Assembly: GCF_038719015.1 (NCBI RefSeq)
Contig: NZ_CP152276.1
Coordinates: forward strand, 1,684,001-1,748,000
Source: Nguyenibacter vanlangensis
GTDB taxonomy: Bacteria > Pseudomonadota > Alphaproteobacteria > Acetobacterales > Acetobacteraceae
DNA: 64,000 nucleotides
Direction of reading: 5' to 3'
Positions 10,925 to 18,571 of the stretch are shown here, piece after piece (the stretch's first letter is position 1; each line of letters begins with the position of its first letter). A model generated the notes under the pieces. It was not told the origin of the DNA, searched no databases, and saw nothing but the letters and a program-made list of their open reading frames with translations. A program made the position numbers and the translations under genes.

Positions 10925-11290
10925 ATGAAAACCAACATGTCCACTCCCCCATCGATCCAGAGGCCATCCGCTCGAACCGACCACCGGGCCGATCCGGAAA
11001 AGCGATTTGCAACCTGGATATCTTCCGATCTGGGACGGGATTTCCATTCCGTTCGTCAGGTGTGGGTGTCCAAGTTCGCGACGCAGGGCTCCATCTTCCG
11101 TATCAACGGCGAACCGCGCGACGACGGATGGTTCACGCCCGAGGGCGAAACACAAGCGCTTCGGATCGGACGGGATTGCTTCCTTTCGCGCGACGAAGCT
11201 GCGCTGGATGCCGATTCACGGCGCAGACACAAAGTCACGTCCCTGAAAAATACGCTCGAACGGATCGAGAAGCTCATCGCGTCCGATTAG
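10925..11290 (+). CDS. Hypothetical protein, 121 residues
   Basis: I do not recognise a family. The product is hydrophilic and probably cytoplasmic, with a central segment containing KFATQGSIFRINGEPRDDGW and a C-terminal charged helix (KNTLERIEKLIAS). No signal peptide or membrane segment is present. It lies between metI and a peroxiredoxin-like gene in the same direction, with 63 bases to the latter. Slightly less GC-rich third positions than its neighbours suggest a lineage-specific gene. Confidence 0.5.
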   Translation: MKTNMSTPPSIQRPSARTDHRADPEKRFATWISSDLGRDFHSVRQVWVSKFATQGSIFRINGEPRDDGWFTPEGETQALRIGRDCFLSRDEAALDADSRRRHKVTSLKNTLERIEKLIASD

Positions 11291-11353
11291 GCCACGCCTT
11301 CACTCCCATCCGCTCCAACGACCCGAAACGATCCAGATTCAGGAGGCCGACGA

Positions 11354-11860
11354 ATGGCACTGCTCCCCGGCTGGACAGCCCCGGATTTCGCCTGCGACAC
11401 GACATCCGGGCCGATCCGCTTCCATGCATGGCTCGGTTCAGGCTGGGGCGTCGTCCTGACCCACTTGGACGATTACACGACGCAGAGTCTTGGCGCCGGG
11501 ATGGATTGGGCCAAGACATGTGCCCGGCCGATCAAAGTGCTGGGCCTGGATTCCCCGCCCCATGAACGCCGCGCGCCGCCCCGTCCGCGCCAATCGGCTC
11601 CGTCGCCAGTGCCGCGACTTGTAGACCCGACCGGCGCCGTTCGGACCCTCTGGCGGGGCATCGCCATCGATGCCGGCCATGATGCCCCCGCTCTCGATGA
11701 TGATCATGTCGTCTATTTTCTGGACCCAGCCAAGACCATACGCATGACGCTTTCATATTCTCTTTTCCAGTCCCGCGATTTTTCCGATATCGTGTCTGTA
11801 CTCCATGCCTTGGGGGCCGACCGGCATTGCGGGTGCCGCCCCATCCGGAAGGCGGCCTGA
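11354..11860 (+). CDS. Peroxiredoxin-like protein lacking the peroxidatic cysteine
   Basis: The 168-residue product follows the 1-Cys peroxiredoxin pattern: LLPGWTAPDF at the N-terminus, WGVVLTHLDDYTT where active enzymes have WxVLFSHPxDFTPVCTTE, VDPTGAVRTLW in the middle, VVYFLDPAKTIRMTLSYS, and RDFSDIVSVLHAL near the end. The catalytic cysteine and the PxxxT/C loop are missing (the stretch reads DDYTTQS), so it cannot reduce peroxides by the normal mechanism. The frame is intact and has a strong AGGAGG site 7 bases before the ATG, which argues for a maintained pseudoenzyme rather than decay. Cysteines do occur at DWAKTC and HCGC. Confidence 0.65.
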   Translation: MALLPGWTAPDFACDTTSGPIRFHAWLGSGWGVVLTHLDDYTTQSLGAGMDWAKTCARPIKVLGLDSPPHERRAPPRPRQSAPSPVPRLVDPTGAVRTLWRGIAIDAGHDAPALDDDHVVYFLDPAKTIRMTLSYSLFQSRDFSDIVSVLHALGADRHCGCRPIRKAA

Positions 11861-11969
11861 CACCGGCATAAGACTGATCCGCACCATGAACCATCTGTGG
11901 GAAGCACTGGCTCGTTACCCGAACGATGCCCCGGTCAGGGAAAATCAACCCAAAAGGAAGATATGCCCG

Positions 11970-12665
11970 ATGCCGACACCCGGCCGTTCCAACGATGGCG
12001 GCAGCATCCAGCACCGTCCGCTGCCCTGCCGCGAGACGACCGCTTTTTTGACCGACCCGACCGTCGCGTCCGCACTGATCGGCGCATTGTCGCCCTTTGA
12101 CATCGTGATCGTTCCCGGACTCGACGGCTCCGGACCGGATCACTGGCAATCCCGCTGGGAGGGTTTCCTGAGTCGGCGCAGCATTGCCGTCCATCGGGTC
12201 GTGCAGATCGATTGGGAAAAACCGACCTATCGCGCCTGGCGTAGCGGGCTGCGCGCGACCCTGGCAAAATGCAGCCGACCGACGATCCTGATCGCGCACA
12301 GCCTCGGCGCCGTCCTCGTCGCGCGCTGGGCCAGCGAGCGCTCGAACGGGCCTGTCTCGGGCGCGTTTCTGGTGGCCCCGGCCGACGTGGAGCGGCATCG
12401 CGGAGCGGATGCCGGACGGGTCGCCGACTTCGCCCCACTTCCGAGCGCCCGCCTGCCCTTCCCTTCGGTACTGGTCGCCAGCCGCAACGACGAATGGCTG
12501 ACCATACATCGCGCGCGCACCATGGCACGCCGGTGGGGATCGACGATGCTGGATGCCGGTAAGCTCGGACATATCGGCAACATATCGGGCGTCGGGCTTT
12601 GGCCGGACGGCCTCTCCGCACTTGGAGACCTGGCCCTTTCATTGTCCGGCGCTCCCGATCCATAA
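11970..12665 (+). CDS. RBBP9/YdeN-family alpha/beta hydrolase
   Basis: Predicted serine hydrolase of 231 residues. It shows the family signature VPGLDGSGPDHWQSRWE near the N-terminus, the nucleophile elbow AHSLGA, an acidic residue in ASRNDEW and the catalytic histidine in GKLGHIGNISG. ATG at 11970 is chosen because AGGAAG lies 9 bases upstream; the frame is open further upstream but without family similarity. Small-ester or peptide-like substrates are typical of the family, but the substrate here is unknown. It converges with the exported hydrolase gene that follows. Confidence 0.85.
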   Translation: MPTPGRSNDGGSIQHRPLPCRETTAFLTDPTVASALIGALSPFDIVIVPGLDGSGPDHWQSRWEGFLSRRSIAVHRVVQIDWEKPTYRAWRSGLRATLAKCSRPTILIAHSLGAVLVARWASERSNGPVSGAFLVAPADVERHRGADAGRVADFAPLPSARLPFPSVLVASRNDEWLTIHRARTMARRWGSTMLDAGKLGHIGNISGVGLWPDGLSALGDLALSLSGAPDP

Positions 12666-12738
12666 TCGACGAGGCAGATCCGAAGCGCGTGGCCGGCTGG
12701 TGGCGGGGATTGCCGGAATTGGAGACGGATCCTGTCCG

Positions 12739-13776
12739 TCACGACGCGATCGTCCGCACCGCGTCCGTAAAGGCGACCGGCGCTTCCTGCGGCAGATTGT
12801 GACCGATCCCGCCACGGACCAGGCGATGTTCATAGCGTCCCGCAAAGCGGGTCCGATATGTTTCGGGCGCCGGGTGCGGCGCGCCGTTGGCGTCCCCTTC
12901 CAGCGTAATGGTGGGCACCGTGATGGCCGGCTGCGTCGCAAGTCGCTTTTCCAGCGCGTCATATTGACGTTCTCCGTCGGCCAGACCCAGACGCCAGCGA
13001 TAATTGTGGATCACGATGGCCACATGGTCGGGGTTGTCGAAGGCGCGCGCTGAACGGTCGTAGGTCGCGTCGTCGAAATGCCATTGCGGCGAGGCGAGCT
13101 GCCAGATGAGCCTGTTGAACTCCCTGGTGTTGCGCGCATAGCCCAGGCGGCCGCGCTCGGTCGCGAAATAGAACTGGTACCACCAGGCCAGTTCCGCTTT
13201 CGGCGGCAACGGCGCGGCATTGGCCTGCTGGCTGCCGATCAGATAGCCGCTGACCGACACCAGCCCCCTGCACCGTTCCGGCCACAGGGCGGCAACGATA
13301 TCCGCCGTCCGCGCGCCCCAGTCGAAACCGGCGACGATCGCCCGGCGGATGCCCAGGGCATCCATCAGCGCGATGGTATCAGCCGCCAGCGCGGCCTGCT
13401 GCGCATTGCGCGGCGTGGCCGCCGCGCGAAAGACGGTCGTGCCATAGCCGCGCAGATAGGGCATGACCACACGGTACCCCGCCGCCGCGAGCACAGGCGC
13501 GACGTCGGCAAAACTGTGGATGTCATACGGCCATCCATGCAGAAGAATGACGGCAGAGCCGTCCGACGGCCCCATCTCGACATATCCTATGGACAGGGGC
13601 CCCGCATCGACCTGCCGCGGCGCCGGCAGGCGGGGCGGAACGGCCGGCCGGTTGCTCGATGCCGGCGTTGCGCGGCCTGCGCGCGTAAGGCCGCCGAATT
13701 CGAACGCAGCGGCGGACGAGGCCGCGAAGCCCAGGAAGCGGCGGCGGCTCGGGTCACGGAAAAGACTGTAGGTCAT
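12739..13776 (-). CDS. Twin-arginine exported epoxide hydrolase-like alpha/beta hydrolase
   Basis: The 345-residue product starts MTYSLFRDPSRRRFLGFAAS, a Tat-type signal, so it should act in the periplasm. The fold motifs are LLHGWPYDIHSF (oxyanion loop), GFDWGAR with an aspartate nucleophile as in epoxide hydrolases and haloalkane dehalogenases, LEGDANG (acid) and GIGHNLPQE (base). The ATG at 13776 is chosen over an upstream frame extension because it begins the signal peptide. It is divergent from an OhrR-type regulator across two identical-type operators, so it is probably induced by oxidants or electrophiles. Substrate unknown. Confidence 0.85.
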   Translation of the reverse strand: MTYSLFRDPSRRRFLGFAASSAAAFEFGGLTRAGRATPASSNRPAVPPRLPAPRQVDAGPLSIGYVEMGPSDGSAVILLHGWPYDIHSFADVAPVLAAAGYRVVMPYLRGYGTTVFRAAATPRNAQQAALAADTIALMDALGIRRAIVAGFDWGARTADIVAALWPERCRGLVSVSGYLIGSQQANAAPLPPKAELAWWYQFYFATERGRLGYARNTREFNRLIWQLASPQWHFDDATYDRSARAFDNPDHVAIVIHNYRWRLGLADGERQYDALEKRLATQPAITVPTITLEGDANGAPHPAPETYRTRFAGRYEHRLVRGGIGHNLPQEAPVAFTDAVRTIAS

Positions 13777-13967
13777 GATGATGAATCCGATTGCTGATGA
13801 TTGGAGGACGAATGCGCAGGAATCGCCGGCACGATGAAATGGACGGTCCTGCGGTTCAGGAGAGAACGGTTCGCGCCAACCCGTGTGACGAAAGCCCGCT
13901 GGGGGCAGGCAGGCCTGCATAAAGCGCGATGTTCATCCGGACGTTCATGGCATGCAATCCTATCGTA

Positions 13968-14037
13968 TCCGATATTATCGGACACGAGTTTATAGAGCCG
14001 GCGACGATCCGCCGTCAAGCCTTCCGATTTAATCGGA
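13968..14037. promoter_or_regulatory. Two TCCGAT-N3-ATCGGA operators between hydrolase and MarR/OhrR genes
   Basis: Two perfect 15-base inverted repeats of the same design lie at 13968-13982 (TCCGATATTATCGGA) and 14023-14037 (TCCGATTTAATCGGA), centres 55 bases apart. The second is 45 bases upstream of the regulator ATG. MarR/OhrR proteins bind palindromes of about this size, so these are probably autoregulatory sites that also control the divergent hydrolase. Confidence 0.7.
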
Positions 14038-14081
14038 TGCGATTTATATTGAGACGGGAATTGCCATAGGAGAGATGCAGG

Positions 14082-14540
14082 ATGGATGCGCGCCCGCCCA
14101 AGCCGGACTACCCGAAACTCGCGGATTTCATGTGCTTCGCCGTCTATTCGACGAACCTCGCCTATGGTCGCGCCTACAGACCGATCCTGGAGGAACTGGG
14201 CGTCACCTACACCCAGTGGATCGCCATCGTCGCCTTGTGGGAAGAAGATCACCAGACCGTGAGCGGGCTGGGAGAGAAGCTCTTCCTCGAATCCAATACG
14301 CTGACGCCGATCCTGAAAAAGCTGGAGACCCTCGGCTATCTCCGCCGAGGACGCGACCCGCGGGATGAGAGGCAAGTGATCGTCAGCCTGACCGAGTCCG
14401 GTCGCGCCCTGCGCGAGAAGGGCGCGCAGAGGACGCTGGTCCAGGCATCGGGCCTGGAACCGGACGAGTTCCGCGCACTTCAAAAGGCCATCGTCAAGCT
14501 GCGCACGAATTTGATCCGCCATGCGGAGGCGGGGAACTGA
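14082..14540 (+). CDS. MarR-family transcriptional regulator, OhrR type
   Basis: The 152-residue regulator has the OhrR N-terminal pattern FMCFAVYSTN with Cys18 at the position of the peroxide-sensing cysteine, followed by the winged helix (LGVTYTQWIAIVALW, VSGLGEKLFLESNTLTPILK) and the wing RGRDPRDERQVIVSLTESG. OhrR proteins repress until the cysteine is oxidised by organic hydroperoxide. It is divergent from a Tat-exported hydrolase with two matching palindromes between. No ohr gene is next to it, so its target here is probably the hydrolase and itself. Confidence 0.88.
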   Translation: MDARPPKPDYPKLADFMCFAVYSTNLAYGRAYRPILEELGVTYTQWIAIVALWEEDHQTVSGLGEKLFLESNTLTPILKKLETLGYLRRGRDPRDERQVIVSLTESGRALREKGAQRTLVQASGLEPDEFRALQKAIVKLRTNLIRHAEAGN

Positions 14541-14596
14541 CGGGCACGGCTTCGCCATTATTGACCGATCATTCCATATCCTGCTATGCACGGGGC

Positions 14597-15163
14597 ATGG
14601 CACGGCCACAGCAATTCGATCGGGATCAGGTTCTGGACGCGGCCGTCGCCGTCTTCCGACAGCATGGCTTCGAGGGAAGTTCGGCAGCCGCGCTCGTCTC
14701 GGCAATGGGGATCGGTCGGCAAAGCCTGTACAACAGCTTCGGCGACAAGTGGCAACTCTATCAGGAGGCGGTCCGCCGTTACGCGGCGGCAGAGACCGAG
14801 GCACATCTGGCAGCGCTGCGGCGCGGCCCGCGCGCCGTTGACGGCATCCGGCATTTTCTGGAACGCGTGGTCGAAACAGCGCGGGAGACGTGCCTGGGCG
14901 TCAGCAGCATCTGCGAATTCGGAACCTCTCGCACCGATCTCGCGAAGATCCATGAATGCTTCGGCAGGGTTCTGCGCGACGCCCTCATGACCCGAATGCG
15001 TCAGGCCCAGTGCGAGGGCGACCTGTCTTCCGCTATTGATACTGGCGAAGCGGCGGCCTTCCTGATCGCCACGGTCGCGGGCATCCGGGTGTCGGCCCGG
15101 GGCGGTGCCGACCGGGCGACCCTTGCCGCCGTCGCACGCGCGGCGCTGCGTGGCCTGCGCTAA
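14597..15163 (+). CDS. TetR/AcrR-family regulator
   Basis: The 188-residue product begins MARPQQFDRDQVLDAAVAVF, with helix-turn-helix GFEGSSAAALVSAMGIGRQSLYNSFGDKW, then a ligand domain whose YaeC-like pattern resembles YxaF/LmrA or AcuR-type regulators. The ATG at 14597 is chosen as the family start. It lies 47 bases upstream of an SDR gene on the same strand. The gap 15164-15210 is AT-rich (TTTTGCCCATTATGGAATG) and probably holds the operator and promoter, since TetR genes of this type usually control the adjacent oxidoreductase. Confidence 0.88.
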   Translation: MARPQQFDRDQVLDAAVAVFRQHGFEGSSAAALVSAMGIGRQSLYNSFGDKWQLYQEAVRRYAAAETEAHLAALRRGPRAVDGIRHFLERVVETARETCLGVSSICEFGTSRTDLAKIHECFGRVLRDALMTRMRQAQCEGDLSSAIDTGEAAAFLIATVAGIRVSARGGADRATLAAVARAALRGLR

Positions 15164-15210
15164 AAATTTTGCCCATTATGGAATGATTGTTCAATAAAAA
15201 GGACCGGACG

Positions 15211-16008
15211 ATGACCCCGGAGAACACCCCAGAGAACCCCGCAGAGACCCTCCATGAGATCAAGGAAACATTCGCGGCCACGCCCGACCGGAGCCGGGTG
15301 GCCATGGTGTTCGGCGGATCGCGCGGCATTGGCGCAGGGCTTGCCCGGCGGCTGGCGCGGGACGGATTTGCCGTCGGCCTGACCTATGTATCCCGGCCCG
15401 AGCAGGCGCAAGAGGTGGCGGCCGCGATCCAGGCGGATGGCGGCCGCGCGCTGGCCGTCCGGGCCGACAGCGCAGATCCTGCTGCACTGCACGCGGCGGT
15501 CGAACAGGTCGTCTCGCATTACGGCCGCCTGGACGTCGCCGTGGTCAATGCCGGCGTGCTGAAGCTGGCGCCGCTGGAGCGGATGAGTCTGGACGATCTC
15601 GATCTTTGCCTCAACGTCAATGTGCGCGGCGTCGTGCTCGCCGTTCAGGCCGGCGTCGCCCGGATGCATGACGGTGGGCGCGTGGTGACCATCGGCAGCA
15701 TTGCCGCGATCCGGCCGATCGCGCCGGGCAACAGTATCTATGCCATGACGAAGGCGGCGGTGGCGGCGTTCGTGCAGGGGGCGGCACTCGACCTCGCCCG
15801 GCGCGGGATCACGATCAACAACATCCAGCCCGGCCCGATCGAAACCGACATGACCGACGGCATGGCGGACCATCTGGTCGCCCGAATGCCGCTCGGCCGG
15901 ATGGGACGTCCGGACGACGTGGCGGCACTCGCGTCCTACCTCGCCGGCCCCGCTTCGTCCTTCATGACCGGCGCAAGCGTGACGATCGACGGAGGCTTCA
16001 TCCTTTAG
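15211..16008 (+). CDS. SDR-family oxidoreductase
   Basis: Classical short-chain dehydrogenase/reductase of 265 residues: NAD(P) motif GGSRGIG, NAG motif VVNAGVL, catalytic serine in TIGSIAA, YAMTK as YxxxK, and the C-terminal MTGASVTIDGGF. A leading 30-residue segment precedes the fold. The ATG at 15211 has AAGGA 8 bases upstream; a TTG at 15187 is less likely. It is probably repressed by the TetR protein encoded just upstream. Substrate unknown. Confidence 0.9.
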   Translation: MTPENTPENPAETLHEIKETFAATPDRSRVAMVFGGSRGIGAGLARRLARDGFAVGLTYVSRPEQAQEVAAAIQADGGRALAVRADSADPAALHAAVEQVVSHYGRLDVAVVNAGVLKLAPLERMSLDDLDLCLNVNVRGVVLAVQAGVARMHDGGRVVTIGSIAAIRPIAPGNSIYAMTKAAVAAFVQGAALDLARRGITINNIQPGPIETDMTDGMADHLVARMPLGRMGRPDDVAALASYLAGPASSFMTGASVTIDGGFIL

Positions 16009-16263
16009 ATTTCCTGATTACATCCGGATGACACCCGAATTTGATCGATCGAGGCGTCGAGCCCGGCCGGCGAAACCGGAGGCAAGGCATGCGCCGCGGG
16101 TCTCGCGGCGTTTGCGACGTCGGCGCGCCATGAATTCCGCCGCCGCGACGAGGGCATAGCGCGGGCGCGGGCCGACAAACGTGAATGCCATGTCGCTCAG
16201 GCCATGCTGACTCTCGTCGATCCGGCCCGGCCACCGCTTCGCCTGGCCCTGGGCAGCGGTGCG
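16009..16263. other. Intergenic region with a possible 57-codon basic ORF
   Basis: This 255-base gap separates the convergent SDR and VIT genes. On the minus strand 16018-16191 encodes MAFTFVGPRPRYALVAAAEF followed by a run of arginine and lysine residues. It has no clear ribosome binding site and no family I recognise. I do not claim it as a gene. Nothing else stands out. Confidence 0.25.
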
Positions 16264-16971
16264 CTACACACCGAACAGCCGGCCGATGCCGCCCGTGACC
16301 AGCATGGCGATAATGCCCCAGAACGTCACCCGAAGCGTGGGCCGCACCGGAGACGCGCCGCCGGCCACCGCACCGACAGCCCCGAGAACGGCCAGCACGA
16401 CGATCGAGACCAGGGACACGCCCCATGACACGTACGGTTCCGGCGTGAGCACGGCGGTCAGGACGGGCATCACCGCACCGGACGAAAACGCCGCCGCCGA
16501 GGCGAACGCCGCCTGGAGCGGGCGCGCCGCCGTGGCATCGGACAGCCCGAGTTCGTCGCGGGCATGCGCGCCCAGCGCGTCATGCTTCATGAGTTCGGTC
16601 GCCACCGTACGGGCCAGCGCGTCGTCCAGCCCCCGCTTGCAATAGATCCCGGCGAGTTCGTCGATTTCGCTGTCCCAGTCCGAGGCAAGCTCCTGCTTTT
16701 CACGCGCGATGTCGGCCCGTTCCGAATCCGCCTGGGAACTGACCGAGACATATTCGCCCGCGGCCATCGACAGGGCGCCCGCCACCAGCGCGGACAAGCC
16801 GGCGATGAGAATGCTGCCGCCCGACGCATGGGAACTGGCGACGCCGACGATGAGACTGCCGGTCGATAGCGTCCCGTCATTGGCGCCGAGCACGGCGGCA
16901 CGCAGCCACCCCAGCTTCTCGACGGCATGACGCTCGGTATGGGAACGGAGACGTGACATGAATGCATCCAT
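16264..16971 (-). CDS. VIT1/CCC1-family Fe2+/Mn2+ transporter
   Basis: The 235-residue membrane protein starts with a hydrophilic segment and the family signature WLRAAVLGANDGTLSTGSLIVGVASS, then ALSMAAGEYVSVSSQADSE, a cytoplasmic metal-binding region (EIDELAGIYCKRGLDDALA) and three C-terminal hydrophobic segments ending GIGRLFGV. This is the nodulin-21/CCC1 fold that moves ferrous or manganous ions out of the cytosol. It stands alone on this strand; the region 16972-17150 upstream is GC-rich with no obvious operator. Confidence 0.92.
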   Translation of the reverse strand: MDAFMSRLRSHTERHAVEKLGWLRAAVLGANDGTLSTGSLIVGVASSHASGGSILIAGLSALVAGALSMAAGEYVSVSSQADSERADIAREKQELASDWDSEIDELAGIYCKRGLDDALARTVATELMKHDALGAHARDELGLSDATAARPLQAAFASAAAFSSGAVMPVLTAVLTPEPYVSWGVSLVSIVVLAVLGAVGAVAGGASPVRPTLRVTFWGIIAMLVTGGIGRLFGV

Positions 16972-17150
16972 GATGGCAGATGGCCGGCCTCGGGATCACG
17001 ACCGGGAACGGGCGTGACGCGATCGCGAATCCCACATAGCATGCTCTGAAGCCCGGCATGGATAGGTCCGCGAAAAGACCACCCGAGCCCCTTCGGTCAG
17101 GCCGCGTCCCCTCCCCGGCCCGCCCCCGGGGTTCTGCGATGCGTCGGCCC

Positions 17151-17774
17151 TCATGAGCGAGCGGCTTCAAACATAGCGGGGATCTGGATGACCATCTCGA
17201 TGCATGCTGCAGGCGTCGTATCAGGGACCCAGGTCCGGCAATGGATGGCCATGGCGGGAGGCGCGGGCTTCATGAGCGCGATCGAGAAGGGTGACAAGCT
17301 GCTGACGAGCGGCCCTGTCGGAGACTGGCCGGAGATCCACTCGACGGCGCCGGCACCATAGCAGCAGACGATCTGCAATTTCGAAGCCGGCACGGGCTGC
17401 AGGACCTCGCCCGGCTGAACCACGCGCAACGAGAAACGCTGCCGCATGGAGCCGCCCAGTGCCGCCGCCATCGATGCGCTCTGTTCCGCGTCCTTCACGA
17501 GGAAGGACGGCCACCCGCACCGGGTCGCCGGGTGCTTCAGCGTGCGCAGGACGTCATCCAATGTGCCGTCGATCCGAACTGGCGCCGGCCGGCCCGTGAA
17601 GGCGGCGCTCGCATCCAACCAGTCGTCTGGCACCATCCGGCCCCATACGACGATGTCCAGGTCCGGATGGATAGCGTCCATCAGGATGCTCGGGTCGGCC
17701 GATGCCCTCACACGCGGAGCCAGGGAGGAACCCGGCCAGCTTTCGATGACGAACATGGTGGCGACTCCGCTCAC
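17151..17774 (-). CDS. Diverged second DUF1826-like protein
   Basis: The 207-residue product aligns by eye along its length with the DUF1826 protein encoded just upstream: IHPDLDIVVWGRMVP at the start, FSLRVVQPGEVLQPVPASKL where the neighbour has VRLRLERITTDSCRRFHVDR, IVCCYGAGAVEWISG against LLCTYVGPGTQWVPS, and a matching tail IEMVIQIP. The FHVD motif, probably a metal or active site, has been lost. Its start overlaps the stop of the first copy (ATGA), so the two are co-translated. I infer a tandem duplication with divergence. It should share Zur-type control. Confidence 0.6.
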   Translation of the reverse strand: MSGVATMFVIESWPGSSLAPRVRASADPSILMDAIHPDLDIVVWGRMVPDDWLDASAAFTGRPAPVRIDGTLDDVLRTLKHPATRCGWPSFLVKDAEQSASMAAALGGSMRQRFSLRVVQPGEVLQPVPASKLQIVCCYGAGAVEWISGQSPTGPLVSSLSPFSIALMKPAPPAMAIHCRTWVPDTTPAACIEMVIQIPAMFEAARS

Positions 17775-18430
17775 GTCACGATCGTGGGATTGGCGTCATC
17801 CATCATGCCGCAGGCATCCGGTGCGTCGATCGTCAGCAGCAGTCGGACACGTTCGGCTTCCGGCGCATGAGACAAAGGTGGAGAGCGGTGCAGCACGCCC
17901 TGTCCATCGCCGCCCGGCCAGGCACTGCCTTTGAGAACGGCGATGTCGCCGGTGCCGATCTGGCGCATGGACGCCGGGTCGATCTCCGCGTGCGGCATGC
18001 GATCGGCCGGATGTGAGGGCACCCATTGCGTCCCCGGCCCCACATAGGTGCATAGCAGGCGCAATCCCACGCGATCGACATGGAATCTGCGGCAGGAATC
18101 GGTGGTAATGCGTTCCAGCCGCAGCCGGACCTCCGTCAGCCCGGCAAGGGTCCGATAATCCGCCGCCAGCGCCAACGCGTCATCGAGCAAAATCCGTGCG
18201 TCCGCCGGCATACGAGGGGCCAGCAGGCGACCGAGCCGGTCGGGCGTCCCGCGTGCCAGCATCAGGCGTGGTCCATGCGCAAGCATGATTCGCGCCGCGG
18301 CGCTGTGCGCCGCCGATAACGCGCGTGGCCTGACGGCGATCACACGATCCGGCACGAGGATCGTCCGCAAAGGATCGGTCTCGGGCGGGAGCAGGCGAGA
18401 ACGGGTCGGACAAGGAGAGTCGATCATCAT
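17771..18430 (-). CDS. DUF1826-family protein of a zinc-starvation module
   Basis: The 219-residue product contains the DUF1826 core CRRFHVDRVGLRLLCTYVGP followed by TQWVP and GDIAVLKGSAWPG. The frame is open to 18505, but the ATG at 18430 is preferred because the longer start would run through the Zur-like box. DUF1826 genes are found beside CobW-type metallochaperone GTPases, as here, and are associated with zinc limitation. The molecular function is unknown; the histidine and aspartate in FHVD could bind metal. Confidence 0.78.
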   Translation of the reverse strand: MMIDSPCPTRSRLLPPETDPLRTILVPDRVIAVRPRALSAAHSAAARIMLAHGPRLMLARGTPDRLGRLLAPRMPADARILLDDALALAADYRTLAGLTEVRLRLERITTDSCRRFHVDRVGLRLLCTYVGPGTQWVPSHPADRMPHAEIDPASMRQIGTGDIAVLKGSAWPGGDGQGVLHRSPPLSHAPEAERVRLLLTIDAPDACGMMDDANPTIVT

Positions 18431-18485
18431 CGGGCCGGAAGCAAGGAGAAGAGGAAGCAGCGCAGGCACGCCGCACGTCGATATT

Positions 18486-18503
18486 GTTATGTTATAATAT
18501 TTC
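18486..18503. promoter_or_regulatory. Probable Zur box in the DUF1826/CobW divergent promoter
   Basis: GTTATGTTATAATATTTC matches 15 of 18 positions of the alphaproteobacterial Zur palindrome as I recall it (GAAATGTTATAACATTTC). It sits 69 bases before the CobW-type ATG and 56 bases before the DUF1826 ATG, in the only AT-rich stretch of the region. I infer zinc-dependent repression of both units. Confidence 0.7.
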
Positions 18504-18571
18504 ATTTAGGAAGAGGTAAAGCCGCTCCGCAATGGCTGCGATGCCATGCGGACACAGCCAAGGACTCCCTG

